The translations under genes and the position numbers were made by a program. From Escherichia coli (GTDB lineage Bacteria > Pseudomonadota > Gammaproteobacteria > Enterobacterales > Enterobacteriaceae): a stretch of DNA of 64,000 nucleotides. The notes below the pieces were generated by a model. It saw only the letters and a list, made by a program, of their open reading frames with translations. It had not been told where the DNA came from and made no database searches. Shown one piece after another: positions 22,868-31,694 of this stretch. Location of the stretch: assembly GCA_021307345.1 (NCBI GenBank), contig CP089930.1, forward strand, positions 3,720,001 to 3,784,000, in the 5' to 3' direction. How positions within the stretch are numbered: the first letter of the stretch is position 1; every line of letters starts with the position of its first letter.

Positions 22868-24178
22868 ATGGCACAAGTCATTAACACCAACAGCCTCTCG
22901 CTGATCACTCAGAACAACATCAACAAAAATCAGTCTGCGCTGTCGACTTCTATCGAGCGCCTCTCTTCTGGTCTGCGTATTAACAGCGCGAAAGATGACG
23001 CCGCAGGTCAGGCGATTGCTAACCGCTTTACCTCTAACATTAAAGGCCTGACTCAGGCCGCGCGTAACGCCAACGACGGTATTTCTCTGGCGCAGACCGC
23101 AGAAGGCGCACTGTCTGAAATCAACAACAACTTGCAACGTGTGCGTGAGTTGACCGTTCAGGCGACGACCGGCACTAACTCTGATTCTGACCTGTCTTCT
23201 ATTCAGGACGAAATCAAATCCCGTCTGGATGAAATTGACCGCGTTTCCGGTCAGACCCAGTTCAACGGCGTGAACGTGCTGGCAAAAAATGGTTCCATGA
23301 AGATTCAGGTTGGCGCGAATGATGGGCAGACCATCTCTATCGATTTGCAGAAAATTGATTCTTCCACGCTGGGATTGAATGGTTTCTCCGTTTCGGGTCA
23401 GTCGCTGAATGTTAGCAGTTCTATTACTCAAATTACGGGTGATGCAGGAACGGAACCCGTTGGTGTTGATTTCACGGCTGTTGCGAAAGATCTGACTACT
23501 GCGACAGGTAAAACAGTCGATGTTTCTAGCCTGACGTTACACAATACACTGGATGCGAAAGGGGCTGCCACTGCACAGTTCGTCGTTCAATCCGGCAGTG
23601 ATTTCTACTCCGCGTCGATTAATCATGCAGACGGTAAAGTCACGTTGAATAAAGCCGATGTCGAATACAAAGACACCGATAATGGACTAACGACTGCTGC
23701 TACTCAGAAAGATCAACTGATTAAAGTTGCCGCCGACTCTAAAGGCGCGGCTGCGGGATATGTAACATTCCAGGGTAAAAACTACGCTACAACGGTTGCA
23801 ACGGCGCTTGATGACGACACTGCAGCAACAGCCACAGGGAACAAGGTTGTTGTTGAATTATCTACAGCAACTCCGACTGCACAGTTCTCAGGGGCTTCTT
23901 CTGCTGATCCACTGGCACTTTTAGACAAAGCGATTGCTTCTGTTGACAAATTCCGCTCCTCCCTCGGTGCCGTTCAAAACCGTCTGGATTCTGCGGTCAC
24001 TAACCTGAACAACACCACCACCAATCTGTCTGAAGCGCAGTCCCGTATTCAGGACGCTGACTATGCGACCGAAGTGTCTAACATGTCGAAAGCGCAGATC
24101 ATCCAGCAGGCGGGTAACTCTGTGCTGTCTAAGGCTAACCAGGTGCCGCAACAAGTTCTGTCTCTGCTGCAGGGTTAA
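22868..24178 (+). CDS. fliC: Flagellin FliC
   Basis: 436 residues. The N-terminal D0/D1 region (MAQVINTNSLSLITQNNINKNQSAL, to about 175) and C-terminal D1/D0 region (about 345-436, ending SLLQG) are the conserved filament core, also the parts bound by FliS and sensed by TLR5. The central part (about 180-345) is the variable H-antigen region. It is short compared with the roughly 500-residue K-12 flagellin, consistent with a reduced outer domain. The H type cannot be assigned from memory. The gene is monocistronic under sigma-28, with a leader of about 70 nt. Confidence 0.98.
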   Translation: MAQVINTNSLSLITQNNINKNQSALSTSIERLSSGLRINSAKDDAAGQAIANRFTSNIKGLTQAARNANDGISLAQTAEGALSEINNNLQRVRELTVQATTGTNSDSDLSSIQDEIKSRLDEIDRVSGQTQFNGVNVLAKNGSMKIQVGANDGQTISIDLQKIDSSTLGLNGFSVSGQSLNVSSSITQITGDAGTEPVGVDFTAVAKDLTTATGKTVDVSSLTLHNTLDAKGAATAQFVVQSGSDFYSASINHADGKVTLNKADVEYKDTDNGLTTAATQKDQLIKVAADSKGAAAGYVTFQGKNYATTVATALDDDTAATATGNKVVVELSTATPTAQFSGASSADPLALLDKAIASVDKFRSSLGAVQNRLDSAVTNLNNTTTNLSEAQSRIQDADYATEVSNMSKAQIIQQAGNSVLSKANQVPQQVLSLLQG

Positions 24179-24210
24179 TCGTCGTAATATAACGACAGCA
24201 AACGCCAAAT

Positions 24211-24309
24211 TGCCTGATGCGCTGCGCTTATCATGCCTAAAAGGTGAATCGCAATTAATAAATTTGCATATTCGCGTAGGTCGGATAAGGCGTTTACGCC
24301 GCATCCGGC
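24211..24309. repeat. BIME: two opposed REP sequences after fliC
   Basis: A REP-like unit at 24211-24237 (TGCCTGATGCG...CTTATCATGCC) and an inverted unit at 24276-24309 (GGATAAGGCG / CGCCGCATCCGGC) are separated by about 38 bp. This is a typical bacterial interspersed mosaic element in the fliC 3' untranslated region. In E. coli this 3' UTR is also reported as the source of the FliX small RNA; I cannot place its ends. Confidence 0.8.
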
Positions 24310-24338
24310 AAGATGAGGCTGACGTTGTCAGCTATCTT

Positions 24339-24364
24339 AACCCCGCTCCGGCGGGGTTATTCTG
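24339..24364 (+). terminator. Rho-independent terminator of fliC
   Basis: AACCCCGC / GCGGGGTT form an 8-bp stem around a TCCG tetraloop, followed by a short T-rich tract. It lies 160 bp past the fliC stop, after the BIME. Confidence 0.85.
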
Positions 24365-24482
24365 CTCGTTATTTACCGATTACCCTAAATAACCCCTTAT
24401 TTCACCCATTAATCGTCCGATTAAAAAACCTGCAGAAACGGATAATTATGCCGATTATTTATATAACGCAGGGCTGTTTATC

Positions 24483-25202
24483 GTGAAATCACTCTATACC
24501 GCTGAAGGTGTAATGGATAAACATTCGCTGTGGCAGCGTTATATCCCGCTGGTGCGTCACGAAGCATTGCGCCTGCAGGTTCGACTGCCCGCGAGTGTAG
24601 AACTTGACGATCTGCTACAGGCAGGCGGCATTGGATTACTTAATGCTGTTGAACGTTATGATGCCCTGCAAGGAACGGCATTTACAACTTACGCAGTGCA
24701 GCGTATCCGTGGTGCTATGCTGGATGAACTTCGCAGCCGTGACTGGGTGCCGCGCAGCGTGCGACGCAATGCACGTGAAGTGGCGCAGGCAATAGGGCAA
24801 CTGGAGCAGGAGCTTGGCCGCAATGCCACAGAAACTGAAGTGGCAGAACGTTTAGGGATTGAAATCGCCGACTATCGACAAATGTTGCTTGATACGAATA
24901 ACAGCCAACTTTTCTCCTATGATGAGTGGCGCGAAGAGCACGGTGATAGCATTGAACTGGTTACTGACGATCATCAGCGGGATAACCCATTGCAGCAACT
25001 ACTGGACGGTAATTTGCGTCAGCGGGTGATGGAAGCCATCGAAATGTTACCGGAGCGCGAACAGTTGGTATTAACGCTCTATTACCAGGAAGAGCTTAAT
25101 CTCAAAGAGATTGGCGCAGTGCTGGAAGTCGGTGAATCTCGGGTCAGTCAGTTACATAGCCAGGCTATTAAACGGTTACGCACCAAACTGGGTAAGTTAT
25201 AA
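24483..25202 (+). CDS. fliA: Flagellar sigma factor FliA (sigma-28)
   Basis: 239 residues with a GTG start at 24483. Region 2 (LDDLLQAGGIGLLNAVERYD to RGAMLDELR) recognises the -10. Region 4 (LPEREQLVLTLYYQEELNLKEIGAVLEVGESRVSQLHSQAIKRL) holds the helix-turn-helix for the -35. FliA transcribes class 3 genes such as fliC, fliD, motA and tar in this window and is held by FlgM until the hook is complete. It is the first gene of fliAZ-tcyJ; class 2 control by FlhDC acts through the gap after the fliC terminator. Confidence 0.98.
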   Translation: MKSLYTAEGVMDKHSLWQRYIPLVRHEALRLQVRLPASVELDDLLQAGGIGLLNAVERYDALQGTAFTTYAVQRIRGAMLDELRSRDWVPRSVRRNAREVAQAIGQLEQELGRNATETEVAERLGIEIADYRQMLLDTNNSQLFSYDEWREEHGDSIELVTDDHQRDNPLQQLLDGNLRQRVMEAIEMLPEREQLVLTLYYQEELNLKEIGAVLEVGESRVSQLHSQAIKRLRTKLGKL

Positions 25203-25250
25203 CTTAGGTAAATGCCGCACATTAATTTTGAATACCAGGAGTTCTTAATA

Positions 25251-25799
25251 ATGGTGCAGCACCAGAAAAGGCGGCCATTAAGCCGCTATCTTAAAGACTT
25301 TAAACATAGCCAGACTCATTGCGCATATTGCCGTAAATTACTCGATCGTATTACTCTCGTGCGCGATGGCAAGATAGTGAATAAAATAGCGATATCTCGC
25401 CTTGATACGCTGCTTGATGAAAATGGCTGGTTTGAGGAACAAAAATCATGGGCGGCATTATGCCGTTTCTGCGGCGATTTACATTGCAAAACCCAGAGTG
25501 ATTTTTTTGATATTATCGGCTTTAAACAGTTTCTCTTTGATCATACTGAAATGAGCCCCGGCACTGTGCGTGAATATGTGGTACGTCTACGTCGTTTGGG
25601 TAATTATTTAAGCGAACACGATATTTCCTCCGACCTGCTGCAGGATGGTTTTCTTGATGAAAACCTGGCTCCCTGGCTGCCCACCACCAGCACCAATAAT
25701 TATCGCATCGCATTACGTAAGTACCAGTGCTACCAGATGCAAACCCGTGGTGACCTTACGCAGAAATCCCCCAGCCTGTCAGCTTCTGATATATATTAA
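25251..25799 (+). CDS. fliZ: Regulator FliZ (sigma-S antagonist)
   Basis: 182 residues from the ATG at 25251. In K-12 the protein begins Met-Met-Val-Gln; here the codon before this ATG is ATA, so the start is one codon shorter. The core-binding-like domain resembles phage integrase N-terminal folds (VREYVVRLRRLGNYLSEHDI). FliZ binds sigma-S-type promoters and blocks them, favouring motility over curli, and in Salmonella also affects FlhDC. By memory about 7% of residues differ from K-12. It is cotranscribed with fliA, 48 nt downstream. Confidence 0.95.
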   Translation: MVQHQKRRPLSRYLKDFKHSQTHCAYCRKLLDRITLVRDGKIVNKIAISRLDTLLDENGWFEEQKSWAALCRFCGDLHCKTQSDFFDIIGFKQFLFDHTEMSPGTVREYVVRLRRLGNYLSEHDISSDLLQDGFLDENLAPWLPTTSTNNYRIALRKYQCYQMQTRGDLTQKSPSLSASDIY

Positions 25800-25886
25800 A
25801 TAAGAATAAGATGTAGCAGAGTTGTTTTTGTGTCTTCGAACAATGGCTCTACACTGCAAACCAACATAACAACATTCGGGGTGAAT

Positions 25887-26687
25887 ATGAAATTAGTACA
25901 TCTGGGACGTCAGGCGCTGATGGGGGTTATGGCCGTGGCGCTGGTTGCGGGTATGAGCGTGAAAAGTTTTGCCGACGAAGGTCTGCTCAATAAAGTGAAA
26001 GAGCGGGGCACTTTGCTGGTGGGACTGGAAGGGACTTACCCGCCGTTTAGCTTTCAGGGCGATGACGGTAAATTGACCGGTTTTGAGGTGGAATTTGCGC
26101 AACAACTGGCAAAACATCTGGGCGTGGAAGCCGCATTAAAACCGACAAAGTGGGACGGTATGCTGGCGTCACTGGATTCTAAGCGCATCGATGTGGTGAT
26201 TAATCAGGTCACCATCTCTGATGAACGTAAGAAAAAATACGATTTCTCTACCCCGTACACCATTTCCGGTATTCAGGCGCTGGTGAAAAAAGGTAATGAA
26301 GGCACCATTAAAACCGCCGACGATTTGAAAGGTAAAAAAGTTGGCGTTGGTCTGGGGACTAACTATGAAGAGTGGCTGCGGCAGAATGTTCAGGGTGTTG
26401 ATGTGCGTACCTATGATGATGATCCGACCAAATATCAGGATCTGCGCGTAGGTCGTATTGATGCCATCCTGGTTGATCGTCTGGCTGCGCTGGATTTGGT
26501 GAAAAAAACCAATGATACGCTGGCAGTAACCGGCGAAGCCTTCTCCCGCCAGGAGTCAGGTGTGGCGCTGCGTAAAGGTAACGAAGACCTGCTGAAAGCG
26601 GTTAACGATGCCATTGCAGAAATGCAAAAAGACGGCACTCTACAAGCTCTTTCCGAAAAATGGTTTGGTGCTGATGTGACCAAATAA
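25887..26687 (+). CDS. tcyJ: L-cystine-binding periplasmic protein TcyJ (FliY)
   Basis: 266 residues from ATG 25887; the open 19-codon extension upstream is not in the known protein. A signal peptide (about 1-29, ending SFA) precedes a type II solute-binding fold (GLEGTYPPFSFQGDDGKLTGFEVEFAQQLA). TcyJ delivers L-cystine to the TcyL-TcyN ABC transporter. In K-12 the partner genes dcyD-tcyL-tcyN follow directly; here they are about 5 kb away beyond an inserted autotransporter island. Confidence 0.97.
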   Translation: MKLVHLGRQALMGVMAVALVAGMSVKSFADEGLLNKVKERGTLLVGLEGTYPPFSFQGDDGKLTGFEVEFAQQLAKHLGVEAALKPTKWDGMLASLDSKRIDVVINQVTISDERKKKYDFSTPYTISGIQALVKKGNEGTIKTADDLKGKKVGVGLGTNYEEWLRQNVQGVDVRTYDDDPTKYQDLRVGRIDAILVDRLAALDLVKKTNDTLAVTGEAFSRQESGVALRKGNEDLLKAVNDAIAEMQKDGTLQALSEKWFGADVTK

Positions 26688-26689
26688 TC

Positions 26690-26699
26690 GCATAATGAC
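26690..26699. repeat. Left direct repeat flanking the 5-kb island
   Basis: GCATAATGAC immediately after the tcyJ stop codon is repeated exactly at 31695-31704, next to the terminator before dcyD. It marks the left junction of the inserted segment, either as a target duplication or as an att core. Confidence 0.7.
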
Positions 26700-26998
26700 T
26701 AGTCCTGATTTAAGTTGACAGTTTTCTGTCTGTAAAACGCCTGATGAACTCCATCGGGCGTTTTGTATTTCCGTGCCAAGTGTGGTCGCTCATGGTTATA
26801 AATTGTCACGGATTTTTTTACCATTTCCCAGGTCTACGTCAGGTTTGTAGGACGCGAGAGTAAAACTCATTTTTCAGGATCTCATTTATTCGTTCAGCCA
26901 GCGCATTCTGGTAGCAATCATAACCATTGGTCATTGAACAGGTTATCCCGTTTCTCTCATGCACTGACTGATAAAGAGCTGAACAGTATTACTGACCA
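26699..26998 (-). pseudogene. IS3-family transposase (OrfB) remnant
   Basis: Read on the minus strand, one frame gives ...CSALYQSVHERNGITCSM then NALAERINEILKNEF, and a second frame gives KSVTIYNHERPHLARKYKT then PDGVHQAF, ending at a TAG at 26701-26699. These are the C-terminal segments of IS3-family OrfB integrases, including the region around the final catalytic Glu (AER). A frameshift divides them, an in-frame stop lies near the left end, and the upstream two-thirds of the gene plus the terminal repeats are missing. It is a dead fragment at the left edge of the island. Confidence 0.78.
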
Positions 26999-27012
26999 CT
27001 ACACTACCCGGT

Positions 27013-30000
27013 TCAGAATGTATACTTCACACCCAGCATGGCAGAGGCGTCACTGTATCCCTTGTCACCGAGCTGTACACCCACATTGCCCCACAGGTTC
27101 AGATGGTCATTTATCAGTCCCTCAACACCGGTTTTTACTTCTCCGGTATTGCTGGCACCGTCCTGATGTACCGTCACACCGTTCATACGGGTGCCAAAAT
27201 CACGGGTGTTGTGCAGCCAGTTCACCTCAACGAACGGACAGAACTCATGGGATTTGCTGTCGTCCATTCTGTTGTGCCCCTTAATCCAGGTTTTCACGCC
27301 CAGACGGGTACGGAGGTTACCGTCACCGGTGCTTTCAACATGGGTACCATTGAGTTCGCGGTGCTCATCAGCTTTTACGCCCATCCAGATAACCTGAGCC
27401 TGAGGCTGGACATACCATTCGTTCAGACTGCCATGGCTGCCGGTAAACTCACCGGTTTTCCAGACATAACCGGTTTCCAGTGAGGCTGTCAGACCTTTTG
27501 ATTTCCAGGATTCCCCCGGCAGTCCGTCACCTTTCACATCGTTATCGAACCAGCTGTACTGTGCCCAGCTATCCAGATAAGCCCCGCTATGTGTCTCATC
27601 ATTAGCATACCAGGTGGCATACAGACCTGTGTTGTATCCTTTCACACTGCCTTTTGAACTGTATCCGGTACGTACAGAATCTGTATTGTTATGGTCATTA
27701 CCGTAACCAGCCATAACCCCCAGATGCCAGCGGTCAGAGCTGTTCCGGCTCCACTGAGCCAGGTCACCGCCCATCTGCAGGACGTAACGGTTACCCTGTG
27801 TTTTCAGTTGGCCTGTACCGTCACGCCAGCGGTTGTGTCCCCCTTCATGGTGCATCCACATGCTGGTTTCTTTCTGCTCACCGGTAATCACATCGGTGTA
27901 ATGCATCGGCCCCTGGCGTTCATAAAGACGGGATACGAACATGGTGTTTGCTGCAGCAATGTTCGCTGTGTAGGAGCCAGCTTCCGGACGCAGGTCGTTG
28001 TCATGACCACCCGGAGCAGGTTCAGGGGCAGAGGGTTGCATTGCTTTCAGAGCGCGCAGCAGGAACGGAGTGTTTTTACCACTGGTCAGATACCAGTTAT
28101 CACGGTTGCTTCCCTGACCACGTCCCAGCGTGTAGTCATAAGCCCCGGCGGCAATACGCCCGGCCTGAATAAATGCAGCACTGTCAGCATTTCCGTCGAC
28201 ATGAATCAACTCAATACCGTTCAGTGTCTGTGCTCCGGTACCACCTGCATTTATAACAACCACTCGGGTCTGACTGGAAGCATTGCCTTTAATAACCAGT
28301 TTGTCTGTTGCGGAGCTGTCATTCCCCAGAGCGGTGTTCATGAGCAGTAAGCCATTATTACCGGTATAGTTACCTCCGATCGTCAGTACATTACCCGGAG
28401 CATCGGCTCTCAGGTCAAGAGTACCGCTGTTGGTTACGTTCCCGGCGACACCACCAGAGCCAGAGAGTGTCCCCTGCTGAGCGATGGTGACCTGGCTGTT
28501 AGCAAGCATGACAGGTGCATCAGCCTTGCCCAGAATCAGTGTGCCGGCAGTGTTAACCGAGCCTGCTCCCAGTCCGTCAGTAGTAAGCACCTTCACCATT
28601 GCCTTTTCTGCGATAGTGGTGGTGGCATTCAGGGCGCGGGTGGAACCAGTAATAGCGAACACGCCACCGCTGATGTTCAGGGAGCCAGAGCCGATGAGGG
28701 TGCCTGCAGACAGGCCTCCACCTGTGAGGGTCAGATTACCGCTATTAATGTTCAGTATGGAACCTGCTGCGCTGTTCAGTTTACCTGCGATCTGGCTGTG
28801 ACCGTTCATATCCAGCATGGTGTCAGCTGCCAGGCGAATCTCGCTGGTCTGTCCCAGAGCACTGTTGCTGTTCATGCGGACATTGCCGCCACGGATGTCT
28901 GTTACACCCGTGTAAGTGTTTTGGGAGGACAGAATCAGTGTTCCTTCGCCGGCTTTGGTCAGCGTTTTTCCATCCCAGCCATGAGATAACTGAGCAGCAT
29001 TGTTATCTGCAAGCCGTACCTTCAGCTCTAACACCGCGCCATTTCTCAGATCAAACGTGCCATATCCATTTCCTGAGGGGTCATTCCACTTCAGGGAAGA
29101 ACTGACCTCTTTTACTGTCTGCCCGTTACCTCTAAGTGATGTTAAAACATAGTCTTCAGCACCATCACTCAGTAGATTATTATGCTGATAAATATTATTT
29201 TCAGAGAGCCCTGTTATGCCGTCGGAGGTCGTCAACAAGCCGTACTCATTTTTCTTCCATATTGTCATGGCAGTATCAACATTAAGCACTGCACCGTTAT
29301 TGAACTGAATACTGTTGGCAGTTAAATGACTGGAACCTGTGCTCATATTCAGCGATGAATCTCTGTCAAATACCGAACTTCCGCTAAAGGTGACATCAGC
29401 TCCCGAAACGGAAACATGTGTACCTGTACCCGCACTAAGATTGCCTTTTATTTCAGAGCTGGCGGAGTCTTTATTTGTAATGGACAGAGAATTACCATCA
29501 GCATTATTTACAGCACTATTCAAAACAATATCACCTTGAATGGTAGAACCGGCGTAGAGATTCAACGAGTTAGTTCCACCATTCAAAGATATTGCGGTGT
29601 CACAATCTTGCCCTCTGTTACCCGATATACCTCCAGCCCCGGAGAAGTTAGCGTTACCTTCCTCTCCTCCACTACCAGAAAAAATTCCGCCATGATTATT
29701 TATCGTAATATTACTCCCGGATATAGCAGTGCCACCATTACCTCCGTTGCCACCATCACCACCGTTACCAGTATTTTCAGAATGCATATTTTCACCGGGC
29801 TGGCCACCATCACCACCAGTGCCGCCATTTCCACCAATAATATTTCCATAATTATTTATTTCCATATTATTTCCAGATATGGCAATCCCACCAGTACCAC
29901 CAATCCCACCAGTACCACCAGTGCCAAGGGGCAATGAATCAGTGGGATCATATTCATCTGTATCACCACTACCTCCTTCACCACCAGTGCCCCCCAGTCC

Positions 30001-30987
30001 GCCAGTTATATCTCCCGTATTATTTATCTTAATATTATTACCATATATAGCAGACCCTCCAATACCACCACTACCACCGGTACTCCCATTAATATTTTGA
30101 TCGGTAGTAAATTCGACACTACCTTCACCACCGCGAGCACCATCCCCCCCCTGGCCACCTGTAATGTGATTATTATTTGTTATCTCCATATTATTTCCGG
30201 ATATAGCCGTGCCTCCATTCCCTCCGTTGCCGGCAGAAGATCCCCATACCGCCCACCAGGCACCACTACTACCTTGCCCGGCAGTGATGTTTCCGTTATT
30301 GCTTATTTGAAGATTATTGCCAAATATGGCAATCCCACCAACAGCAGGAGTCCCAGTTAAACCACCGCTCTCATCGCCATAACCACTGGCTCCAGGCATA
30401 CCGCCATCGCCACCTGTAATGCTTCCGTTGTTCGTAATGGTAAGATCATCTCCGGAAATAGCGGTACCTGCTTCACCTCCATCGCCTCCGCCATTACCAT
30501 AACCTCCCCAACCCCCCTTACCACCGGAAATATCACCAGAATTAACAAGAGTAAAATTATTTCCAGTAATGGCTGTACCGCCCTGGCCTCCTGCAGAACC
30601 CATCTTCGTATTATCATCATCACCAGCCCATCCGCCTTCACCGCCACTAATGCGAGTACCGCTGTTAATTGTCAGGATATTTTCATCCTGTAACGAACCA
30701 GGTACAACATTAACAATGAGAGCATCTTCACCAGCTTCCCCATCATCATTATTATCTGGCCTGTGATGCGAGGCATCAGCACCAATGATATTTTCAGATA
30801 TTTCTGCAGGGTTTCCTTCAGAAAGAGTAACTTCCATTTTGGCTCCCAAAGCAGGCTGAATGGCCAGAGTGGCAGATATAAGACTGCAAAGTAATGTAGT
30901 CTTCATTCCCTCTTGCGTTACGCCGAATGTTTTTCTGTTTTTTATATAGATATCAAATTTTTCTTTTTTATTAATTTTCATTTTCAC
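27013..30987 (-). CDS. AIDA-type autotransporter with Gly-rich repeat passenger
   Basis: 1324 residues from a GTG at 30987 with GGAG five bases upstream. Residues 28-49 form a signal peptide (MKTTLLCSLISATLAIQPALGA) behind a 27-residue basic N-terminal extension, as in long-signal autotransporters. Residues of about 115-460 hold at least seven imperfect repeats of the type AISGNNMEINNYGNI-GG, separated by Gly-rich loops. A beta-helix region (about 465-1010) includes the autotransporter-associated motif LTKAGEGTLILSSQNTYTGVTDIRGG. The C-terminal barrel (about 1050-1324) ends in Tyr-Thr-Phe, as outer-membrane barrels do. It is probably a surface adhesin or aggregation factor; no protease motif was seen. 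I do not recognise a named gene. It lies inside the island that splits tcyJ from dcyD. Confidence 0.9.
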   Translation of the reverse strand: MKMKINKKEKFDIYIKNRKTFGVTQEGMKTTLLCSLISATLAIQPALGAKMEVTLSEGNPAEISENIIGADASHHRPDNNDDGEAGEDALIVNVVPGSLQDENILTINSGTRISGGEGGWAGDDDNTKMGSAGGQGGTAITGNNFTLVNSGDISGGKGGWGGYGNGGGDGGEAGTAISGDDLTITNNGSITGGDGGMPGASGYGDESGGLTGTPAVGGIAIFGNNLQISNNGNITAGQGSSGAWWAVWGSSAGNGGNGGTAISGNNMEITNNNHITGGQGGDGARGGEGSVEFTTDQNINGSTGGSGGIGGSAIYGNNIKINNTGDITGGLGGTGGEGGSGDTDEYDPTDSLPLGTGGTGGIGGTGGIAISGNNMEINNYGNIIGGNGGTGGDGGQPGENMHSENTGNGGDGGNGGNGGTAISGSNITINNHGGIFSGSGGEEGNANFSGAGGISGNRGQDCDTAISLNGGTNSLNLYAGSTIQGDIVLNSAVNNADGNSLSITNKDSASSEIKGNLSAGTGTHVSVSGADVTFSGSSVFDRDSSLNMSTGSSHLTANSIQFNNGAVLNVDTAMTIWKKNEYGLLTTSDGITGLSENNIYQHNNLLSDGAEDYVLTSLRGNGQTVKEVSSSLKWNDPSGNGYGTFDLRNGAVLELKVRLADNNAAQLSHGWDGKTLTKAGEGTLILSSQNTYTGVTDIRGGNVRMNSNSALGQTSEIRLAADTMLDMNGHSQIAGKLNSAAGSILNINSGNLTLTGGGLSAGTLIGSGSLNISGGVFAITGSTRALNATTTIAEKAMVKVLTTDGLGAGSVNTAGTLILGKADAPVMLANSQVTIAQQGTLSGSGGVAGNVTNSGTLDLRADAPGNVLTIGGNYTGNNGLLLMNTALGNDSSATDKLVIKGNASSQTRVVVINAGGTGAQTLNGIELIHVDGNADSAAFIQAGRIAAGAYDYTLGRGQGSNRDNWYLTSGKNTPFLLRALKAMQPSAPEPAPGGHDNDLRPEAGSYTANIAAANTMFVSRLYERQGPMHYTDVITGEQKETSMWMHHEGGHNRWRDGTGQLKTQGNRYVLQMGGDLAQWSRNSSDRWHLGVMAGYGNDHNNTDSVRTGYSSKGSVKGYNTGLYATWYANDETHSGAYLDSWAQYSWFDNDVKGDGLPGESWKSKGLTASLETGYVWKTGEFTGSHGSLNEWYVQPQAQVIWMGVKADEHRELNGTHVESTGDGNLRTRLGVKTWIKGHNRMDDSKSHEFCPFVEVNWLHNTRDFGTRMNGVTVHQDGASNTGEVKTGVEGLINDHLNLWGNVGVQLGDKGYSDASAMLGVKYTF
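28930..28985 (-). other. Autotransporter-associated beta-helix motif coding segment
   Basis: This part of the autotransporter encodes the LTKAGEGTLILSSQNTYTG signature repeated in AIDA-type passengers. It separates the Gly-rich N-terminal repeats from the barrel-proximal helix and supports type V secretion rather than a trimeric adhesin. Confidence 0.6.
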
Positions 30988-31336
30988 AAAAGCTCCAATT
31001 TTTTTAAGAATGGTGGGTTAAATGTTTTGACTGTATAAATATCAATGGGAAATAATATACATTATCTAATCATCATACAAATGATCGATGCGAGCATTAT
31101 TGCAAATAAACAGAAAAAATCCATCTCAAGCAATCAGGTTGGTTTTTTTTGACGAGTAATTTGAAATTGTAATGTTTTCTGGATGTTAGTTTGTTTATTG
31201 ATTGGTGTAATTTTAGATAGTGAGTGTTTCTTTGCTTTTTTATAAGAAAAGTGCCTGAAAATATCGTCAAGGAATATAATATTTTTATCCTAAAAACAGA
31301 CCTGGATATAAATAATAATTAATGCAGAGATAATGA
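30988..31336. other. AT-rich upstream region of the autotransporter gene
   Basis: About 350 bp without a gene. It is strongly AT-rich, with several TATAAT-like boxes on the minus strand, typical of H-NS-bound foreign promoters. No defined operator could be identified. It separates the autotransporter start from the integrase remnant. Confidence 0.5.
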
Positions 31337-31560
31337 TCACCATATTAATGAACGGGTATTGATAACAGGCTTGATCAACCTAAGATGCCAGGAGAAGTTA
31401 TCCCCGTAACCAGGGGACATCAGATGTTCTGCTTTATGGATATAAGCAGCCTTTACACCGTTACGTTCCTGATGATCCATCGGACATTCAACAGTATCAC
31501 GGGACCACAAACCTGATTCTATTAATGCACTACATGCCATCACCCGGAATCCGTGACTAC
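31337..31560 (-). pseudogene. P4-type tyrosine integrase C-terminal remnant
   Basis: The minus-strand frame gives SHGFRVMACSALIESGLWSR, then MDHQERNGVKAAYIHKAEHL. The HxxR box (HGFR) and the AAY segment with the nucleophile Tyr match the end of P4/CP4-type integrases. Normally the Tyr region is followed by RRxMxQWWADYLD, which is missing here; the sequence changes after AEHL. A stop codon lies just upstream of the surviving part and no N-terminal domain is present. It is a broken island integrase adjoining the right-hand direct repeat. Confidence 0.75.
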
Positions 31561-31694
31561 TACAGTTGCCAGACGCTCAACGAAAGACCGATAAAACGCC
31601 AGAGTATGAATCACCCGCAGAGCGGTTCAACCAGTATGTTGCATCCATCGGGTGAAATCACAGCCAGAAACGTGTCAACGCTGTTCTGGACGGG

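Noticed and set aside
22763-23431. 222-codon minus-strand frame over fliC
   Set aside because: Antisense shadow of the conserved flagellin start; codon bias belongs to fliC and there is no ribosome-binding site.
24181-24338. Second flagellin or phase-variation switch next to fliC
   Set aside because: Only a BIME and spacer are present; no recombinase, no inverted hix-like sites and no fljAB-like genes in the window.
26699-26998. Complete insertion sequence at the left edge of the island
   Set aside because: Only the last third of OrfB is present, frameshifted and with an internal stop; no OrfA and no pair of terminal inverted repeats.
29416-30360. Plus-strand frames rich in Pro, Thr, Ile and Ser opposite the autotransporter (29416-29937, 29879-30100, 30097-30360)
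   Set aside because: They are antisense shadows of Gly-rich codons: GGN repeats read in reverse as Pro, Thr or Ala. No start signals or family matches.
29590-30640. Regular short repeats resembling a CRISPR array
   Set aside because: The repeats vary in sequence and spacing, keep one reading frame, and encode the passenger repeats. No constant direct repeat with unique spacers and no cas genes.
27013-30987. Trimeric autotransporter (YadA type) or SPATE protease
   Set aside because: The C-terminal barrel is a roughly 275-residue AIDA-type domain, not a short YadA anchor, and no serine protease GDSGS motif occurs in the passenger.
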